The notes under the pieces are model-generated. The model was not told the origin of the DNA. It ran no database searches and saw only the letters and a list, made by a program, of their open reading frames with translations. 64,000 bases of DNA, taken from positions 62,001 to 126,000 of the forward strand of contig DS480350.1 of assembly GCA_000154345.1 (NCBI GenBank), read 5' to 3'. The translations under genes were made by a program, and so were the position numbers. Origin of the DNA: [Clostridium] leptum DSM 753. Its GTDB lineage: Bacteria; Bacillota; Clostridia; Oscillospirales; Acutalibacteraceae. This document shows positions 34,682 through 43,483 of the stretch, in pieces (position 1 is the stretch's first letter; the number at the start of each line of letters is the position of its first letter).

Positions 34682-35557
34682 ATGGATTTTGAAAGATTAG
34701 ATTTAACAGAACTGGATAAGGATTTATCGGAGGAACAGAGAAAGGAATGGAACGCAATTTACGCTTCCTATCGTTCAAGGTCGGTTCTTACCGGGAGAGT
34801 GGCGGGAATGGATATTACCAGCGTTACTTTGAAAAATCAAGAGACTGGAGATCTGGAACGTAAAGAAATCAACTGTCTGGTTGTAATTGAGTATCGGGTA
34901 AAGATTTTGATCCCGGAACAGGAAATCTGGTTCGATGAAAAAACGAGACGCCCTTCCCATGTTCTGCGTTCCATGGCGGGTTCCACTATCGATTATGTTA
35001 TTACTGCGATTGACAGAGAAGGCGAGTGCTGCGTTGCTTCCCGGAGAGAGGCGTTAAATATCCGGCGCCGTTCCTTTCTTCGTTTTAACCCGGAAGCAGG
35101 GCGGAAAGTAAGAGCCAGTATTTTAGCTGTAGGAAGGACTCATTTGCTATGTACCTGCGGCGGATTCGATATGACACTGTCCCAGAGAGACCTGTCTTAC
35201 GCGATGATTCCTGATTTAAGAGAACGGTATCATGTGGGCGATTCCTATAACGCTATTGTGAAAGGATACGATGAAGAAAGCGGAAGGCTAGTAATTTCCG
35301 TCAAGGAAGCGGAGCCGCATCCCTTTGACGGAGCGGATAGCCGGCATCCTGTTCGGAGCCGGCGGGCTTCTGTGATTACAGGAAAGTATAAAGGAGGGGT
35401 ATTCTGCAAGCTGGAAGAAAACTTGGACTGCTTGTGTACGTATTCCCCAAACCAATATGATGAGAATTTTCAAATAGGAGATCAGGTGATCGTCGCGATC
35501 ACAAAATACAACTACACCAAAAAACAGATTTACGGAAAAATTGTTGCTAAGTGGTAA
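34682..35557 (+). CDS. S1-domain RNA-binding protein of the ICE
   Basis: 291 residues; ATG 34682 is chosen because AAGGAGG (34667-34673) lies eight bases before it. Three OB/S1-like segments can be seen: RSVLTGRVAGMDITSVTLKN, GRKVRASILAVGRTHLLC and SVITGKYKGGVFCKLEENLD. The middle region (RERYHVGDSYNAIVKGYDEE) is the most S1-like. Such proteins resemble parts of ribosomal protein S1 and are common in Clostridia ICEs; a role in translation or mRNA binding during transfer is possible but unknown. Confidence 0.7.
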   Translation: MDFERLDLTELDKDLSEEQRKEWNAIYASYRSRSVLTGRVAGMDITSVTLKNQETGDLERKEINCLVVIEYRVKILIPEQEIWFDEKTRRPSHVLRSMAGSTIDYVITAIDREGECCVASRREALNIRRRSFLRFNPEAGRKVRASILAVGRTHLLCTCGGFDMTLSQRDLSYAMIPDLRERYHVGDSYNAIVKGYDEESGRLVISVKEAEPHPFDGADSRHPVRSRRASVITGKYKGGVFCKLEENLDCLCTYSPNQYDENFQIGDQVIVAITKYNYTKKQIYGKIVAKW

Positions 35558-35575
35558 GGAAGGAGTGTGGTTTGT

Positions 35576-35770
35576 ATGCCGGATTTGCTGGATCAGCTCC
35601 AACTATTGGTGGGCTGTGAATATCTATCGGATATGAGGGTGATTCCATATATAAATGAGCAGGCAAAACGGAAGCTGATGTCTATGCGCCCAGAGGATTT
35701 CCCTTCTTCCCAATGGAAGGAAGCGGTTTCATACCTATTTGATTTTTCTTACGAGAATTTTAAAGATTGA
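35576..35770 (+). CDS. Small conserved ICE protein
   Basis: 64 residues from ATG 35576 (AAGGAAGGAG at 35556-35565; GTG 35567 is an alternative). Soluble and helical, with LLVGCEYLSDMRV and EDFPSSQWKEAVSYLFDFSY. No family recognised. It is the last gene of the ICE1 operon. Confidence 0.6.
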   Translation: MPDLLDQLQLLVGCEYLSDMRVIPYINEQAKRKLMSMRPEDFPSSQWKEAVSYLFDFSYENFKD

Positions 35771-35880
35771 ATATATTTCTAATATAAAAATAAAGTGACG
35801 AAAAAAGAAAAGAAAATATAGGCGTTTTTTGCATTGAAAATTAGATATGAATTTTGATTATCTTTTTAGAAGTTCTTATA

Positions 35881-35921
35881 TGCCGGTATAGCCCGTATTT
35901 ACAGGCTTTTCCGGCATTTTT
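35881..35921 (+). terminator. Terminator at the right end of the ICE1 operon
   Basis: TGCCGG (35881-35886) pairs with CCGGCA (35911-35916), with an inner GCC/GGC pairing and a following T5 run. The stretch 35771-35975 is otherwise AT-rich and gene-free and must contain the ICE1/ICE2 junction. Confidence 0.65.
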
Positions 35922-35975
35922 CGTATCGGAAGAAACTCACATATATTTTTATATCCGCTTAGGTTTTTGCTTTCA

Positions 35976-36014
35976 AAAGTAGTAAAGAAGTAGTAAAACC
36001 TTGATTTACTACTA
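35976..36014. repeat. Tn916-type DR2-like integrase arm sites
   Basis: Two tandem AAGTAGTAAA-type sequences (35976-35986, 35987-35997) and an inverted copy (36005-36014) overlap the 3' end of int. AGTAGTAAA is the core of the DR2 site bound by the N-terminal domain of Tn916 integrase, and such sites lie close to the element end. Confidence 0.6.
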
Positions 36015-37205
36015 AGCTGCTATCCGCAGCATTTCAGCTTTTGCGCTGTCGAAAGTAGCGTGTGCGTAATAGTTCAGCGTCATAGTAATGTTGGAATGTC
36101 CCATAATGTACTGTAATGCTTTCGGGTTCATTCCGGCATTTGCCATGTTGGTACAGAACGTATGACGTAAGGTGTGCGGTGTCATTACTTTCGGTAGAGC
36201 TTCCTCATGGTACTTGTTGTACTTCTTTGCAAGCCCCCTAAACATACCGTCATAATTGGTAGCTGTTTTCGGGTAGCCGTCCCGGTTGAGGAAAAGGAAG
36301 TTGCTGTAACCGTCAATAGTAACAGCTTTTGCACCCCTGCGCCGTTTCAGCACTCGGTTAAATGCTTCATATACTTTTTCGCTCATTGGAATTTGACGAA
36401 TACCGCTTTTCGTTTTTGGTGTTTCAATGTAATATCCTGTTTCCGCACTTCTTAAAAGTTGGTGGTCTACATTGATTATCCTATTCTCAAAGTTAATGTC
36501 AGTATCGGTCAGCCCGCAAAGTTCAGAGATACGAAGCCCTGTCCCAAGCAAAATAATAAGCTCGTCATAATACTTCTGATAAACTTTGTCATTTTGAGCA
36601 AAGGACAAAAAACTTTCTTCCTGCGCTGGTGTTAGCGGAACCTTTGGTTCTGTATCATCTTCAATGACAGTGTTTAACTGGAAGTCAAAAGGATTTTTCC
36701 TTATGCAATCGTCCTGTATCGCTGTGTAAAAGGCAGCTTTCAAGGAACGCTTGTCATTACTGATAGTCTTATAGGAAATTCCTTTTTCTTTCATGCGGAT
36801 TGCCCATTCTTTCGCGTCGGACAGCTTCACGCTGTCAATCGGGCAGCCCCCAAGTTTATCTTCTTCCAGTAGCTTCATCAGCCGCTTGCGTCCGTTTTTC
36901 GTATTGTACCTTACATTTCCCCGGTGGCGTATCTGCTTTGCATAAAGTTGGCAGACCGTCATTTTCTTGCCTATGGTGTCTATCCCGTCGTCAAGGTCTT
37001 TCTGTATCTCTTTTACCTTTTCTCGTAGGGATATATCCTCACGCTTTCCGGCAGGGGTCTTGTCCGTAGGTACTAACTTCCACGCATACACAAACTGCGG
37101 ATTACCAAAGGTATCTATATATTTGTAAGCATATCTTCCGTCTTTTCTCTGGCTCTCTCCCGACCGCAAAACTCGATTTTTGCTGTCACGTCTTTTCTTT
37201 GACAT
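36012..37205 (-). CDS. int: Tn916/Tn1549-type tyrosine integrase
   Basis: 397 residues, similar throughout to Tn916 Int: DGRYAYKYIDTFGNPQFVYA (arm-binding N-terminus), KREDISLREKVKEIQKDL and DDCIRKNPFDFQL. The catalytic set is GTGLRISELCGL (Arg), TPHTLRHTFC (His, Arg), IMGHSNITMT (His) and LNYYAHATFD (Tyr). It catalyses excision and insertion of the element through coupling sequences with low target specificity. All catalytic residues are present, so ICE2 should be able to excise if both ends are intact. Confidence 0.95.
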   Translation of the reverse strand: MSKKRRDSKNRVLRSGESQRKDGRYAYKYIDTFGNPQFVYAWKLVPTDKTPAGKREDISLREKVKEIQKDLDDGIDTIGKKMTVCQLYAKQIRHRGNVRYNTKNGRKRLMKLLEEDKLGGCPIDSVKLSDAKEWAIRMKEKGISYKTISNDKRSLKAAFYTAIQDDCIRKNPFDFQLNTVIEDDTEPKVPLTPAQEESFLSFAQNDKVYQKYYDELIILLGTGLRISELCGLTDTDINFENRIINVDHQLLRSAETGYYIETPKTKSGIRQIPMSEKVYEAFNRVLKRRRGAKAVTIDGYSNFLFLNRDGYPKTATNYDGMFRGLAKKYNKYHEEALPKVMTPHTLRHTFCTNMANAGMNPKALQYIMGHSNITMTLNYYAHATFDSAKAEMLRIAA

Positions 37206-37285
37206 TTTTCAATGCTCCTTTCCAAGACGGAAAGAGCCTTGATATGCTTATCCCATTATAGCACATTCAAGGCTCAATTTCACTA

Positions 37286-37489
37286 TCAGATTGTGTCTAT
37301 GGTATCAATCATTTTTTCAAACTGTTTGCGCTTGATTTGAATACGGTTGCCGTTCATAATAACCCACCCGGCGGCAGGATTTTCCTCGGCTAATTTACGC
37401 AGCTTGTTTTCTCCGATACGGAAGTATTTAGCTGCTTCATCTATCGTAAGCGTGTATTTTTCCCAAATAGGCACGTCGGCGTTACTCAT
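37286..37489 (-). CDS. xis: Tn916-type excisionase
   Basis: 67 residues with a winged helix of the Tn916 Xis type: VPIWEKYTLTIDEAAKYFRI, then GENKLRKLAEENPAA and the wing MNGNRIQIKRKQF. Xis bends DNA at the element ends and favours excision. It lies 80 bases upstream of int on the same strand, as in Tn916. Confidence 0.93.
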   Translation of the reverse strand: MSNADVPIWEKYTLTIDEAAKYFRIGENKLRKLAEENPAAGWVIMNGNRIQIKRKQFEKMIDTIDTI

Positions 37490-37898
37490 AGTATCGTCCC
37501 CCTTTCAATATTAGGAAAAGTGAATAGTAAAAGGGGCTTTAATCGGACGGCTGTTAGCACAACCTCGCGGGAGTTCCACCCCTGCCCGTTAAGGCAGCTC
37601 TACCCAATGCCTGCGACGCTTTTAACGCTCGGACTATGGCTATAAAGGCTTGTCTACCCTTAGTGCGTGTCGTCGCCCACAAGCCGCTACACTTGTTCCC
37701 CGGCGTGGTGGTGGTCGCTCGACTTTCTCCAATAGAAGAAAAGCGTCATGGCGCACCTGCCGTATGGCTCAACGCAAAAAGGACGTATCCGATTTGCCCT
37801 ATACTGCGTCGCCGTTATCTTGCGTCGCTTTCTTTGTCAAAGAGCAAGTAAGGTCAAGTCAACAGGCAGCGGAAAGGGGGACGCTGCTTGTGGTTATC
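37490..37898 (-). other. Gene-free, GC-rich structured stretch upstream of xis
   Basis: About 410 bases with no believable gene. Overlapping rightward frames (37636-37913) have unnatural Arg/Ser/Ala composition and no binding sites. On the minus strand several short hairpins are visible, for example CTGCC/GGCAG at 37582-37597. In Tn916 the equivalent space before xis is short, so this may be a regulatory leader RNA for xis-int. Confidence 0.35.
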
Positions 37899-38150
37899 TC
37901 AAACCTTGAATGAAAGGACAGCCCGCATAAGACGCGAACGCAAGCGGTCGCGTATATCCTCATCTATGCCCCAATAGATATTTCCGCGCTCATCACGCAG
38001 CTTTCGCATAGACAGGGACGCTATGTAGCTTTCGTAATGCTGTACGACAATGTTCATAGCTTCCGGGTCGCCCTTAGTAGCGGCTATGATTACCGGGTAA
38101 GGCAACAAGCCGCGTTCGTCCTGTTCTGATTTACTAATCTGTGCAGTCAT
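37899..38150 (-). CDS. Tn916 Orf8-like helix-turn-helix protein
   Basis: 83 residues. LLPYPVIIAATKGDPEAMNI and YESYIASLSMRKL match the small HTH_16-type protein next to the sigma-like gene in Tn916-family elements (Orf8). The C-terminal DEDIRDRLRSRLMRAVLSF is helical. It overlaps the upstream sigma-like gene by 17 bases and acts with it in control of excision and transfer genes. Confidence 0.85.
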   Translation of the reverse strand: MTAQISKSEQDERGLLPYPVIIAATKGDPEAMNIVVQHYESYIASLSMRKLRDERGNIYWGIDEDIRDRLRSRLMRAVLSFKV

Positions 38151-38574
38151 AGGCTTTTTCCTCCAAATAGCGTTTTAACAGCTTCATTGAGCTTGTCCGG
38201 CGGGACTGTACCGTTGTCCTTGACAGATTACAAAACTTTGCAATCTCGCGTTCGCTCATGTCAAAGAAATAATACAGCAGTACGGTTTCCCGCTTTTCTT
38301 CCGGCAAACTGTGCAGGGCTTCGGCAAGCAGCTTCGCAGTAATTTCTTTGCCGCCGACAACGAAAGACTGTTCTGCTTCATCATCTGCAAAATACTCGTC
38401 GCAGACGTAGAGCTGTTTTTCTTCCAGTGGCGACAGGTCAGAAAAAGTAACCTCGCGTAATTGTCGCTGCTTTGTGTCCCTGTGGGCATTCATAGCTTCT
38501 CGCTTCAACGCCAGTTTGCAAAAGCCGTTAAAAGCACAACGGATTTGCCATTGGGTACGAATAGGCTCGTTCAT
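38134..38574 (-). CDS. Tn916 Orf7-like sigma-70-family regulator
   Basis: 146 residues. The C-terminal sigma region 4 (about 85-140) reads EALHSLPEEKRETVLLYYF, then MSEREIAKFCNLSRTTVQSR, a classical helix-turn-helix. Region 2 is degenerate, as in Tn916 Orf7, which activates excision. Strong AAAGGAGG before the ATG. In Tn916 this gene is transcribed from the promoter of the resistance gene leader; here the leader (38782-38859) precedes it directly. Confidence 0.88.
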   Translation of the reverse strand: MNEPIRTQWQIRCAFNGFCKLALKREAMNAHRDTKQRQLREVTFSDLSPLEEKQLYVCDEYFADDEAEQSFVVGGKEITAKLLAEALHSLPEEKRETVLLYYFFDMSEREIAKFCNLSRTTVQSRRTSSMKLLKRYLEEKAYDCTD

Positions 38575-38710
38575 GTTCTCACCTCCTTTCGCTGCCGCGA
38601 AAGCGGTGGAGTTTGAAATGTCCCCTTTCGTAAACCCTCAAACCAACGCACTTCAAAATGGACGTTGGTTTTAGAAATTTTTTGAAAAAGTTTTTTGATA
38701 AAATACAAAA

Positions 38711-38741
38711 TGCGCCCGTCTGCAAATTGCAGACAGGCGCA
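38711..38741 (-). terminator. Terminator between the leader peptide and the sigma-like gene
   Basis: A 15-bp stem with one mismatch, followed on the minus strand by a T-rich run. It would stop transcription coming from the leader unless an alternative structure forms, the attenuator layout known from Tn916 tet(M). Confidence 0.7.
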
Positions 38742-38781
38742 AAGGAATTATCAAAAGTATATGTATGATTTGTGAGTTCAT

Positions 38782-38859
38782 CTATGTAGCCAGAATAACC
38801 CGTTGGCGGGTAATGGCTTTTTTTGATAACAGTCTATTAGGGCATAGGAAAAAGGACAT
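38782..38859 (-). CDS. Leader peptide of a transcription attenuator
   Basis: 25 residues starting MSFFLCPNRLL and ending RVILAT, with a perfect AAGGAGG (38867-38873) seven bases before the ATG. The last third of the coding region forms a hairpin (38788-38818), and a terminator hairpin follows at 38711-38741. In Tn916-like elements a short leader of this kind controls read-through into the resistance gene and then into orf7/orf8. Here no resistance gene follows; the leader reads straight into the sigma-like gene. Confidence 0.65.
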   Translation of the reverse strand: MSFFLCPNRLLSKKAITRQRVILAT

Positions 38860-38936
38860 GACGATACCTCCTTGATACCGCCATGTCTTTATCTAGTAGG
38901 AGAGTTATCGTTAGAATTTAGATAGATAAAAAGAAA

Positions 38937-38963
38937 CGGCGGCTCTGAAAATCAAAGCCGCCG
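38937..38963 (-). terminator. Terminator of the BceRS-BceAB-type operon
   Basis: An 8-bp GC-rich stem (38937-38944 with 38956-38963), followed on the minus strand by a T-rich run. A further CGACGGC/GCCGTCG hairpin lies at about 38999-39026. The stretch 38860-39066 holds no other gene. Confidence 0.75.
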
Positions 38964-39066
38964 AAATAGAATAGGCGCGTGAAAACCTGTCTGCGTTGCG
39001 ACGGCTTTTTTTCTTTGCCGTCGTCCGGCAGATGTTCTATACTATGTCAATTTCAAAAATTTCTCA

Positions 39067-39564
39067 TTATCCTTTATTACTTTTTTGTTTTGTCTTATGT
39101 AAAAGCAGGATAACCAAAACAGAAATAGCTATACTGCATAGAATATATGTCCAATTAAAATATGATAGATTTATTAAATTCTGTGCTGATTGATTTTTAA
39201 TGAAGTTTGTATATGGTGCGTTACTCTTAATCGCTTCCATAACTCCTACAACATTTATCGGTCTTAAATTGTATAAGTACGCACCAAATAAATATATTGC
39301 TGCTTTTTCAACGACCGACGGTATTAAAATAGCCAATGCAGCAAGCCATAATTGACATTGCTTGTGGGATTTCTGTAAATATAACGCCCCAAAAAGATAG
39401 GGCAATATCGCAAGGCAACAGCCCAAGAGGACAATATTCTGATGAAGCCCAAAGAGGGCAAAGAATATGCGGATAAAAAGATACGTTCCAAATATAATTA
39501 ACCAATCAATGAGCAAGCTTTTTATTGGCGTGTGCTTTTTTACTATTTCATTCTGTAACTGCAT
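39067..39564 (-). CDS. Polytopic membrane protein of the Bce-type operon
   Basis: 165 residues from ATG 39564, chosen because GGGAGG lies eight bases upstream; the longer frame starts inside that site. Four to five hydrophobic segments and a basic C-terminus (HKTKQKSNKG). No family recognised. It is the last gene of the operon, 22 bases after the histidine kinase, and may add to peptide resistance or sensing. Confidence 0.6.
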   Translation of the reverse strand: MQLQNEIVKKHTPIKSLLIDWLIIFGTYLFIRIFFALFGLHQNIVLLGCCLAILPYLFGALYLQKSHKQCQLWLAALAILIPSVVEKAAIYLFGAYLYNLRPINVVGVMEAIKSNAPYTNFIKNQSAQNLINLSYFNWTYILCSIAISVLVILLLHKTKQKSNKG

Positions 39565-39586
39565 TTCACTACCTCCCAAATAGACG

Positions 39587-40615
39587 TTACACTTTTGGAA
39601 ACGTCAAGGTTACGGTTGTTCCACCGTATGAATTGTTTTTAAGCTCCACCGTGATAAATAAGTCAGTTGCCATTTTCTGAACAAGGTATAAGCCCATACC
39701 TGTAGAACGACTAAGGTAACTGCCCGTATCTCCGGTAAACCCCTTGTCGAAAACAAAGGGTAAGTCAGACAATGGTATGCTTGTGCCGTTGTCTTTGATA
39801 GATAAAGAAATCTGTTCACTATTCATACTATCAGCTATGGAAAATATGAGCCGTGGGGCAAGGTTGTTTCCCACATATTTCACACTATTACTGATTATCT
39901 GTCCTAAAATGAACATCAGACCTTTTTTGTCAGAAATCACTTGATAATCGTTTTCGGTATATTCAATAGAAAATCCGGCTTCTTCAAGAAGCGTTAAATT
40001 ATCTTCAACTGCTTCACGGCAAGTTCCAAGAATTGAAAGCGACTCAAAAGAGTAATCCTTATGTGTAGCCCCAAGCCTTGAAAAGTATAGAATTTGTTCT
40101 ATATCCTGTCGGGTATGGTCGCGTACATAAAGCATACGAGTATGAACCAAAGGGGACATTTCATCTTTTCGATTATCCAGTAGCAAGGTCATAAGGGATA
40201 GTGGTTTTTTGATTTCATGCACCCAATTTTCAACATAGTGTTCATAGTCTGTAACTGTAATTTTCTGTTCGTTGATATATTCTTGCTGCGTCCTCAAATG
40301 TTTTCCCAATTCACAGATAAGAGGGCGTATTACAGCGGGAACAGCTTCACACAGTAAGTATTCGTTGGTATCGTCCGGCTCTAATAGAAAACGCCGAAAA
40401 ATAGCGTCTGCCTTGTTACGTTTTCTGATTGATATAGCAAGAGGAATAGCAAGTGCGGCAAATGACACAAAAATTATCAATGCAGCATAATTTATAAAAT
40501 AATCAGGGTTAGCCAACCAAGCAAGAAATATAAAGAACAAGTCCAAACAGGCAAGTGTAATAATCCATACCCGGTTAGAGGAAATATAGATTAAAAGTAT
40601 TTTCAACTTATTCAT
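39587..40615 (-). CDS. BceS-like intramembrane-sensing histidine kinase
   Basis: 342 residues. Two closely spaced N-terminal membrane spans (about 14-35 and 40-62) with almost no external loop are the mark of intramembrane-sensing kinases that rely on a partner ABC transporter to detect antimicrobial peptides. The DHp box is NWVHEIKKPLS with His133. The ATPase domain has ISNSVKY (N box), DNGTSI (G1) and GMGLYLVQKMA (G2). The start overlaps the response regulator stop by four bases. Confidence 0.88.
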   Translation of the reverse strand: MNKLKILLIYISSNRVWIITLACLDLFFIFLAWLANPDYFINYAALIIFVSFAALAIPLAISIRKRNKADAIFRRFLLEPDDTNEYLLCEAVPAVIRPLICELGKHLRTQQEYINEQKITVTDYEHYVENWVHEIKKPLSLMTLLLDNRKDEMSPLVHTRMLYVRDHTRQDIEQILYFSRLGATHKDYSFESLSILGTCREAVEDNLTLLEEAGFSIEYTENDYQVISDKKGLMFILGQIISNSVKYVGNNLAPRLIFSIADSMNSEQISLSIKDNGTSIPLSDLPFVFDKGFTGDTGSYLSRSTGMGLYLVQKMATDLFITVELKNNSYGGTTVTLTFPKV

Positions 40616-41295
40616 AAGCGCACCTGCTCTTTCAAGCGGTAGCCTTGACCGCGCACTGTTTCTATACGTTCTTCAAGACCAAATTCACGAAGCGTTTTTC
40701 GCAGCCGAGTAAAATTTACTTGTAATGCATTTTCGTCTATAAATTCTTCTGTTCCCCATAGTCTAATGCATAATTCTTTTTTAGAAACAATCTTAGGGCT
40801 ATTTTTCAAGAGAGCAAGTAATATTTTTCCTTCGTTCGGTGGCATAAGGTAAGAGCTATTCCCTACATAAATTGTAAAGGTATTCGGGTCAAGTAAAAAA
40901 CCACCTCCATCAAGTAACCCTTGCTGTACCTGTTCTTCTTTACGTCGAAGAAGATTTTTAATTCGGGCAAGTAAACGTGACATATTACAAGGTTTTGTTA
41001 AATAGTCATCAGCCCCCAAGTCTAATGCGTGCAGTTCGTCCTGCAATTTATCTCTTGCAGTCAATACGAGTACCGTACCAATCTGTTTAGCTTTCAACTC
41101 TTTACATATTTCAAAACCCGAACGAAAGGGAAGATTGATGTCAAGCAAAATTAAGTCGGGAAAATATGCTGCTATTTCTGATACTGCGTTTTCAAAATCC
41201 GATAATCCAATCGTATCATATCCCGATTTTTCTAATAAGTTCAACAGTTCTTCTCGCATATAAACATCATCTTCAACCACAACTATCTTTGCCAA
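40612..41295 (-). CDS. BceR-like OmpR-family response regulator
   Basis: 227 residues from TTG 41295, with AAAGGAGG eight bases upstream; an upstream in-frame ATG (41316) lies before the binding site. The receiver domain has the acidic pair ED at 8-9, phospho-acceptor Asp52 in LLDINLP and Lys in LTARDK. A winged-helix DNA-binding domain (about 130-225) includes LNLL-type helices and VRGQGYRLKE. Phosphorylated by the adjacent kinase, it should activate the transporter operon. Confidence 0.9.
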   Translation of the reverse strand: MAKIVVVEDDVYMREELLNLLEKSGYDTIGLSDFENAVSEIAAYFPDLILLDINLPFRSGFEICKELKAKQIGTVLVLTARDKLQDELHALDLGADDYLTKPCNMSRLLARIKNLLRRKEEQVQQGLLDGGGFLLDPNTFTIYVGNSSYLMPPNEGKILLALLKNSPKIVSKKELCIRLWGTEEFIDENALQVNFTRLRKTLREFGLEERIETVRGQGYRLKEQVRL

Positions 41296-41332
41296 TATGT
41301 CCGCCTCCTTTCCCATAATATTTATAAGCCTG

Positions 41333-43483
41333 TTAAGAATTGGGCTTGTAATTGAGCTTTCCTATTTCACGATTAGCTGTTCGAGCAACAGCCACACCGT
41401 AAATTACCATAACAAGAACAACAATAACAGCCATAGCAATTAAAAGAGGATAGGACTGTTCAAGGTGTGCCGCTCCTGAATATAAATATAGCTGCATGGC
41501 ATATATCCCTACTGCTCCGCTGATACACGCTAATATAAGAGGAAGCAGGAAATACCATAATACTTGTTGGTTGATAGAACGCTTAATTTGTTCACGTCGT
41601 GCTCCTAAAATAGAGAGTGTTAGATACCTTGATTTTGTAGTTTGCATTTGCGTCAAGAATTGCAGGGCAAGTAATGCACACGCAATAATCAAAAACATAA
41701 ATCCCATGTATAGTGTTGTATAACTTCCGGAAATAACATAAAATAATTGTCGCCCAAAATTATTAAGATAGCTTTCGTAATATAGACCAGATGGTTTTAA
41801 CAAATCACGAGCTTCCATAATCGGTAACATTAAACCTTTTGTTTCAACAAGTTCATTAGGAATACAAAAGTTCCAATAAACCATACAAGTGTCTGAATTT
41901 ACAAATTCTGAATATATCTCATCTGAAACAATCAATGCAGTTATAATCTTGATATTTTCATCTGCGGTCAACCCTTTCATCGGTACAGAGGGAACAAGAT
42001 AAAATGGTCTTTCGTTGATAGAAAGCAACGCTTCATTATTCGCCTGTGCGTCTGCTGCAATTTGATTTAACAGTGTAACCGTTTCATCTTGAGCATTACC
42101 TAAAAAATCTGGGTTGAGATAATAGACAACTTCATTGTTCCCAAGGCTAATCTGTTTTTCTCCCGCGGCATCCAATAACCGATTATAGGAAGATACAGGA
42201 AGCAAATAAGGAGAAGAACTACCAGTATCAATAAGACCTAAAAGGTTTAAGGCAGCAGGTTGGTCGGAGCCAAAACTATACATACCATCTTCTTGTGTGG
42301 CAGGGTCTACTACATCTTGAGGTAAATGCTGCACGATTTGTTTCCTAAATTTCGACCAATCAACAGGAGAACTTATCCCATCCGAAGCAGTGGATTTTAT
42401 ATTTCCTATTTCCATACGGTTCAGATTTGATACATAAGGACGAATTTGTTCGTTGGAAAGATACTTCTCAACAATTTGGTCGTTGCCCATTACAGTAAAG
42501 TCATAAACAGAAGTACCTCGTGTCAATTCACTTCCATATGACATTATGCGCACTGAGCCGTCGGTAATTAACATAATAGTAAGCATCATCAGAATGGACG
42601 CTACGCTGATTGAAATATATTTATTAACGACATTTTCATGCAACTGCCGTAAAGTAAATACATAAAGTCCTCTTGTGGCTTTGTGTTTTATAGAAGCTGC
42701 CCATATACTCAAAATTCTTGCAAGTCCTCGAATAAATAGAATTGTTCCGATAATTCCAAGTAAAACGGCAATAAGCAGCATTGCCCCACTCGCAGCCATA
42801 AAATGCTCTACAACAATCCAGTACGCGACAAGCAAAATTACGGTGCCTATAGCAAACGATACGAAACTTACATATGGATTCCCTGTGCGTTGCTTTTTCG
42901 CCATCTCTCCATAAACAAGTTGATGTAGCTCTTTACGGAACAGCTTTCCGCATAGAACAAACAATGCTACAAACTGAATAATCAAGAAGCCTAACGATGT
43001 GAAAATAGCGGCACTTACAGAAAAACTTAATTGGTGTGTAATGATACCATGCCCTACTAAACGCGCGGTTGTAAGACTTATAGCTTCGGATAAAAAGCCA
43101 CCGCATACAAGCCCTCCTAAAAGAGCTAAAAACGACGTGATTAGCCCCTCTGTCATTATTTGAATAAATAATTTAATCTTTGTCATTCCAAACATCAAAT
43201 AAAGCCCCAGTTCTCGACTACGACATTCAAGTTGATATTTGTTTGCAAATACTACGAGAAAGAACACAAATAATAAAGCACAAAGATAAACCGTCGGTAA
43301 AAGATTAGTAAGCAACCGTTCTACTGCGTCGCTCTCAATTTCACTTAAAAAACGTATTACGTCCTGTTGTCCAAGAGAAAGCACTATATAAAACATTGCT
43401 ACGGCTGTTATCATTGTCAGAAAATAAATTAGGTTTTCGCTACGGCTCCGTTTGGCGTTTCGCCATGTGAGATTAAAGAACAT
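41333..43483 (-). CDS. BceB-like ABC transporter permease
   Basis: 716 residues from ATG 43483 (GGGGGAGGAA upstream). Two FtsX-type halves with about ten membrane spans surround a large extracellular domain (about residues 310-540), as in BceB/YtsD/VraG permeases that recognise cell-wall-active peptides such as bacitracin. The N-terminus FFNLTWRNAKRSRSENLIYF is typical. Its start lies inside the 3' end of the ATPase gene, so the two are co-translated. Confidence 0.9.
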   Translation of the reverse strand: MFFNLTWRNAKRSRSENLIYFLTMITAVAMFYIVLSLGQQDVIRFLSEIESDAVERLLTNLLPTVYLCALLFVFFLVVFANKYQLECRSRELGLYLMFGMTKIKLFIQIMTEGLITSFLALLGGLVCGGFLSEAISLTTARLVGHGIITHQLSFSVSAAIFTSLGFLIIQFVALFVLCGKLFRKELHQLVYGEMAKKQRTGNPYVSFVSFAIGTVILLVAYWIVVEHFMAASGAMLLIAVLLGIIGTILFIRGLARILSIWAASIKHKATRGLYVFTLRQLHENVVNKYISISVASILMMLTIMLITDGSVRIMSYGSELTRGTSVYDFTVMGNDQIVEKYLSNEQIRPYVSNLNRMEIGNIKSTASDGISSPVDWSKFRKQIVQHLPQDVVDPATQEDGMYSFGSDQPAALNLLGLIDTGSSSPYLLPVSSYNRLLDAAGEKQISLGNNEVVYYLNPDFLGNAQDETVTLLNQIAADAQANNEALLSINERPFYLVPSVPMKGLTADENIKIITALIVSDEIYSEFVNSDTCMVYWNFCIPNELVETKGLMLPIMEARDLLKPSGLYYESYLNNFGRQLFYVISGSYTTLYMGFMFLIIACALLALQFLTQMQTTKSRYLTLSILGARREQIKRSINQQVLWYFLLPLILACISGAVGIYAMQLYLYSGAAHLEQSYPLLIAMAVIVVLVMVIYGVAVARTANREIGKLNYKPNS

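Larger units (their letters stand above)
11718..35930 (+). mobile_element. Integrative conjugative element ICE1 (left end at tRNA-Met; right end approximate)
   Basis: The left end is set by the truncated tRNA-Met. Inside lie partition genes, a RepA_N-type initiator, VirB6/PrgI/VirB4/VirD4 secretion genes and a CHAP hydrolase, nearly all rightward and closely packed. No relaxase and no integrase are seen in this span. They may lie beyond the second ICE, or the integrase at 10057 may serve it. The right limit is the region between the last small gene (35770) and the Tn916-like end repeats (35976). Confidence 0.6.

Noticed and set aside
37636..37913. Overlapping rightward frames before xis
   Set aside because: Odd amino-acid composition, no binding site and mutual overlap in two frames; treated as non-coding.
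38788..38818. Rightward terminator with seven T residues
   Set aside because: No rightward gene ends here; the hairpin is better explained as part of the leftward leader-peptide attenuator.
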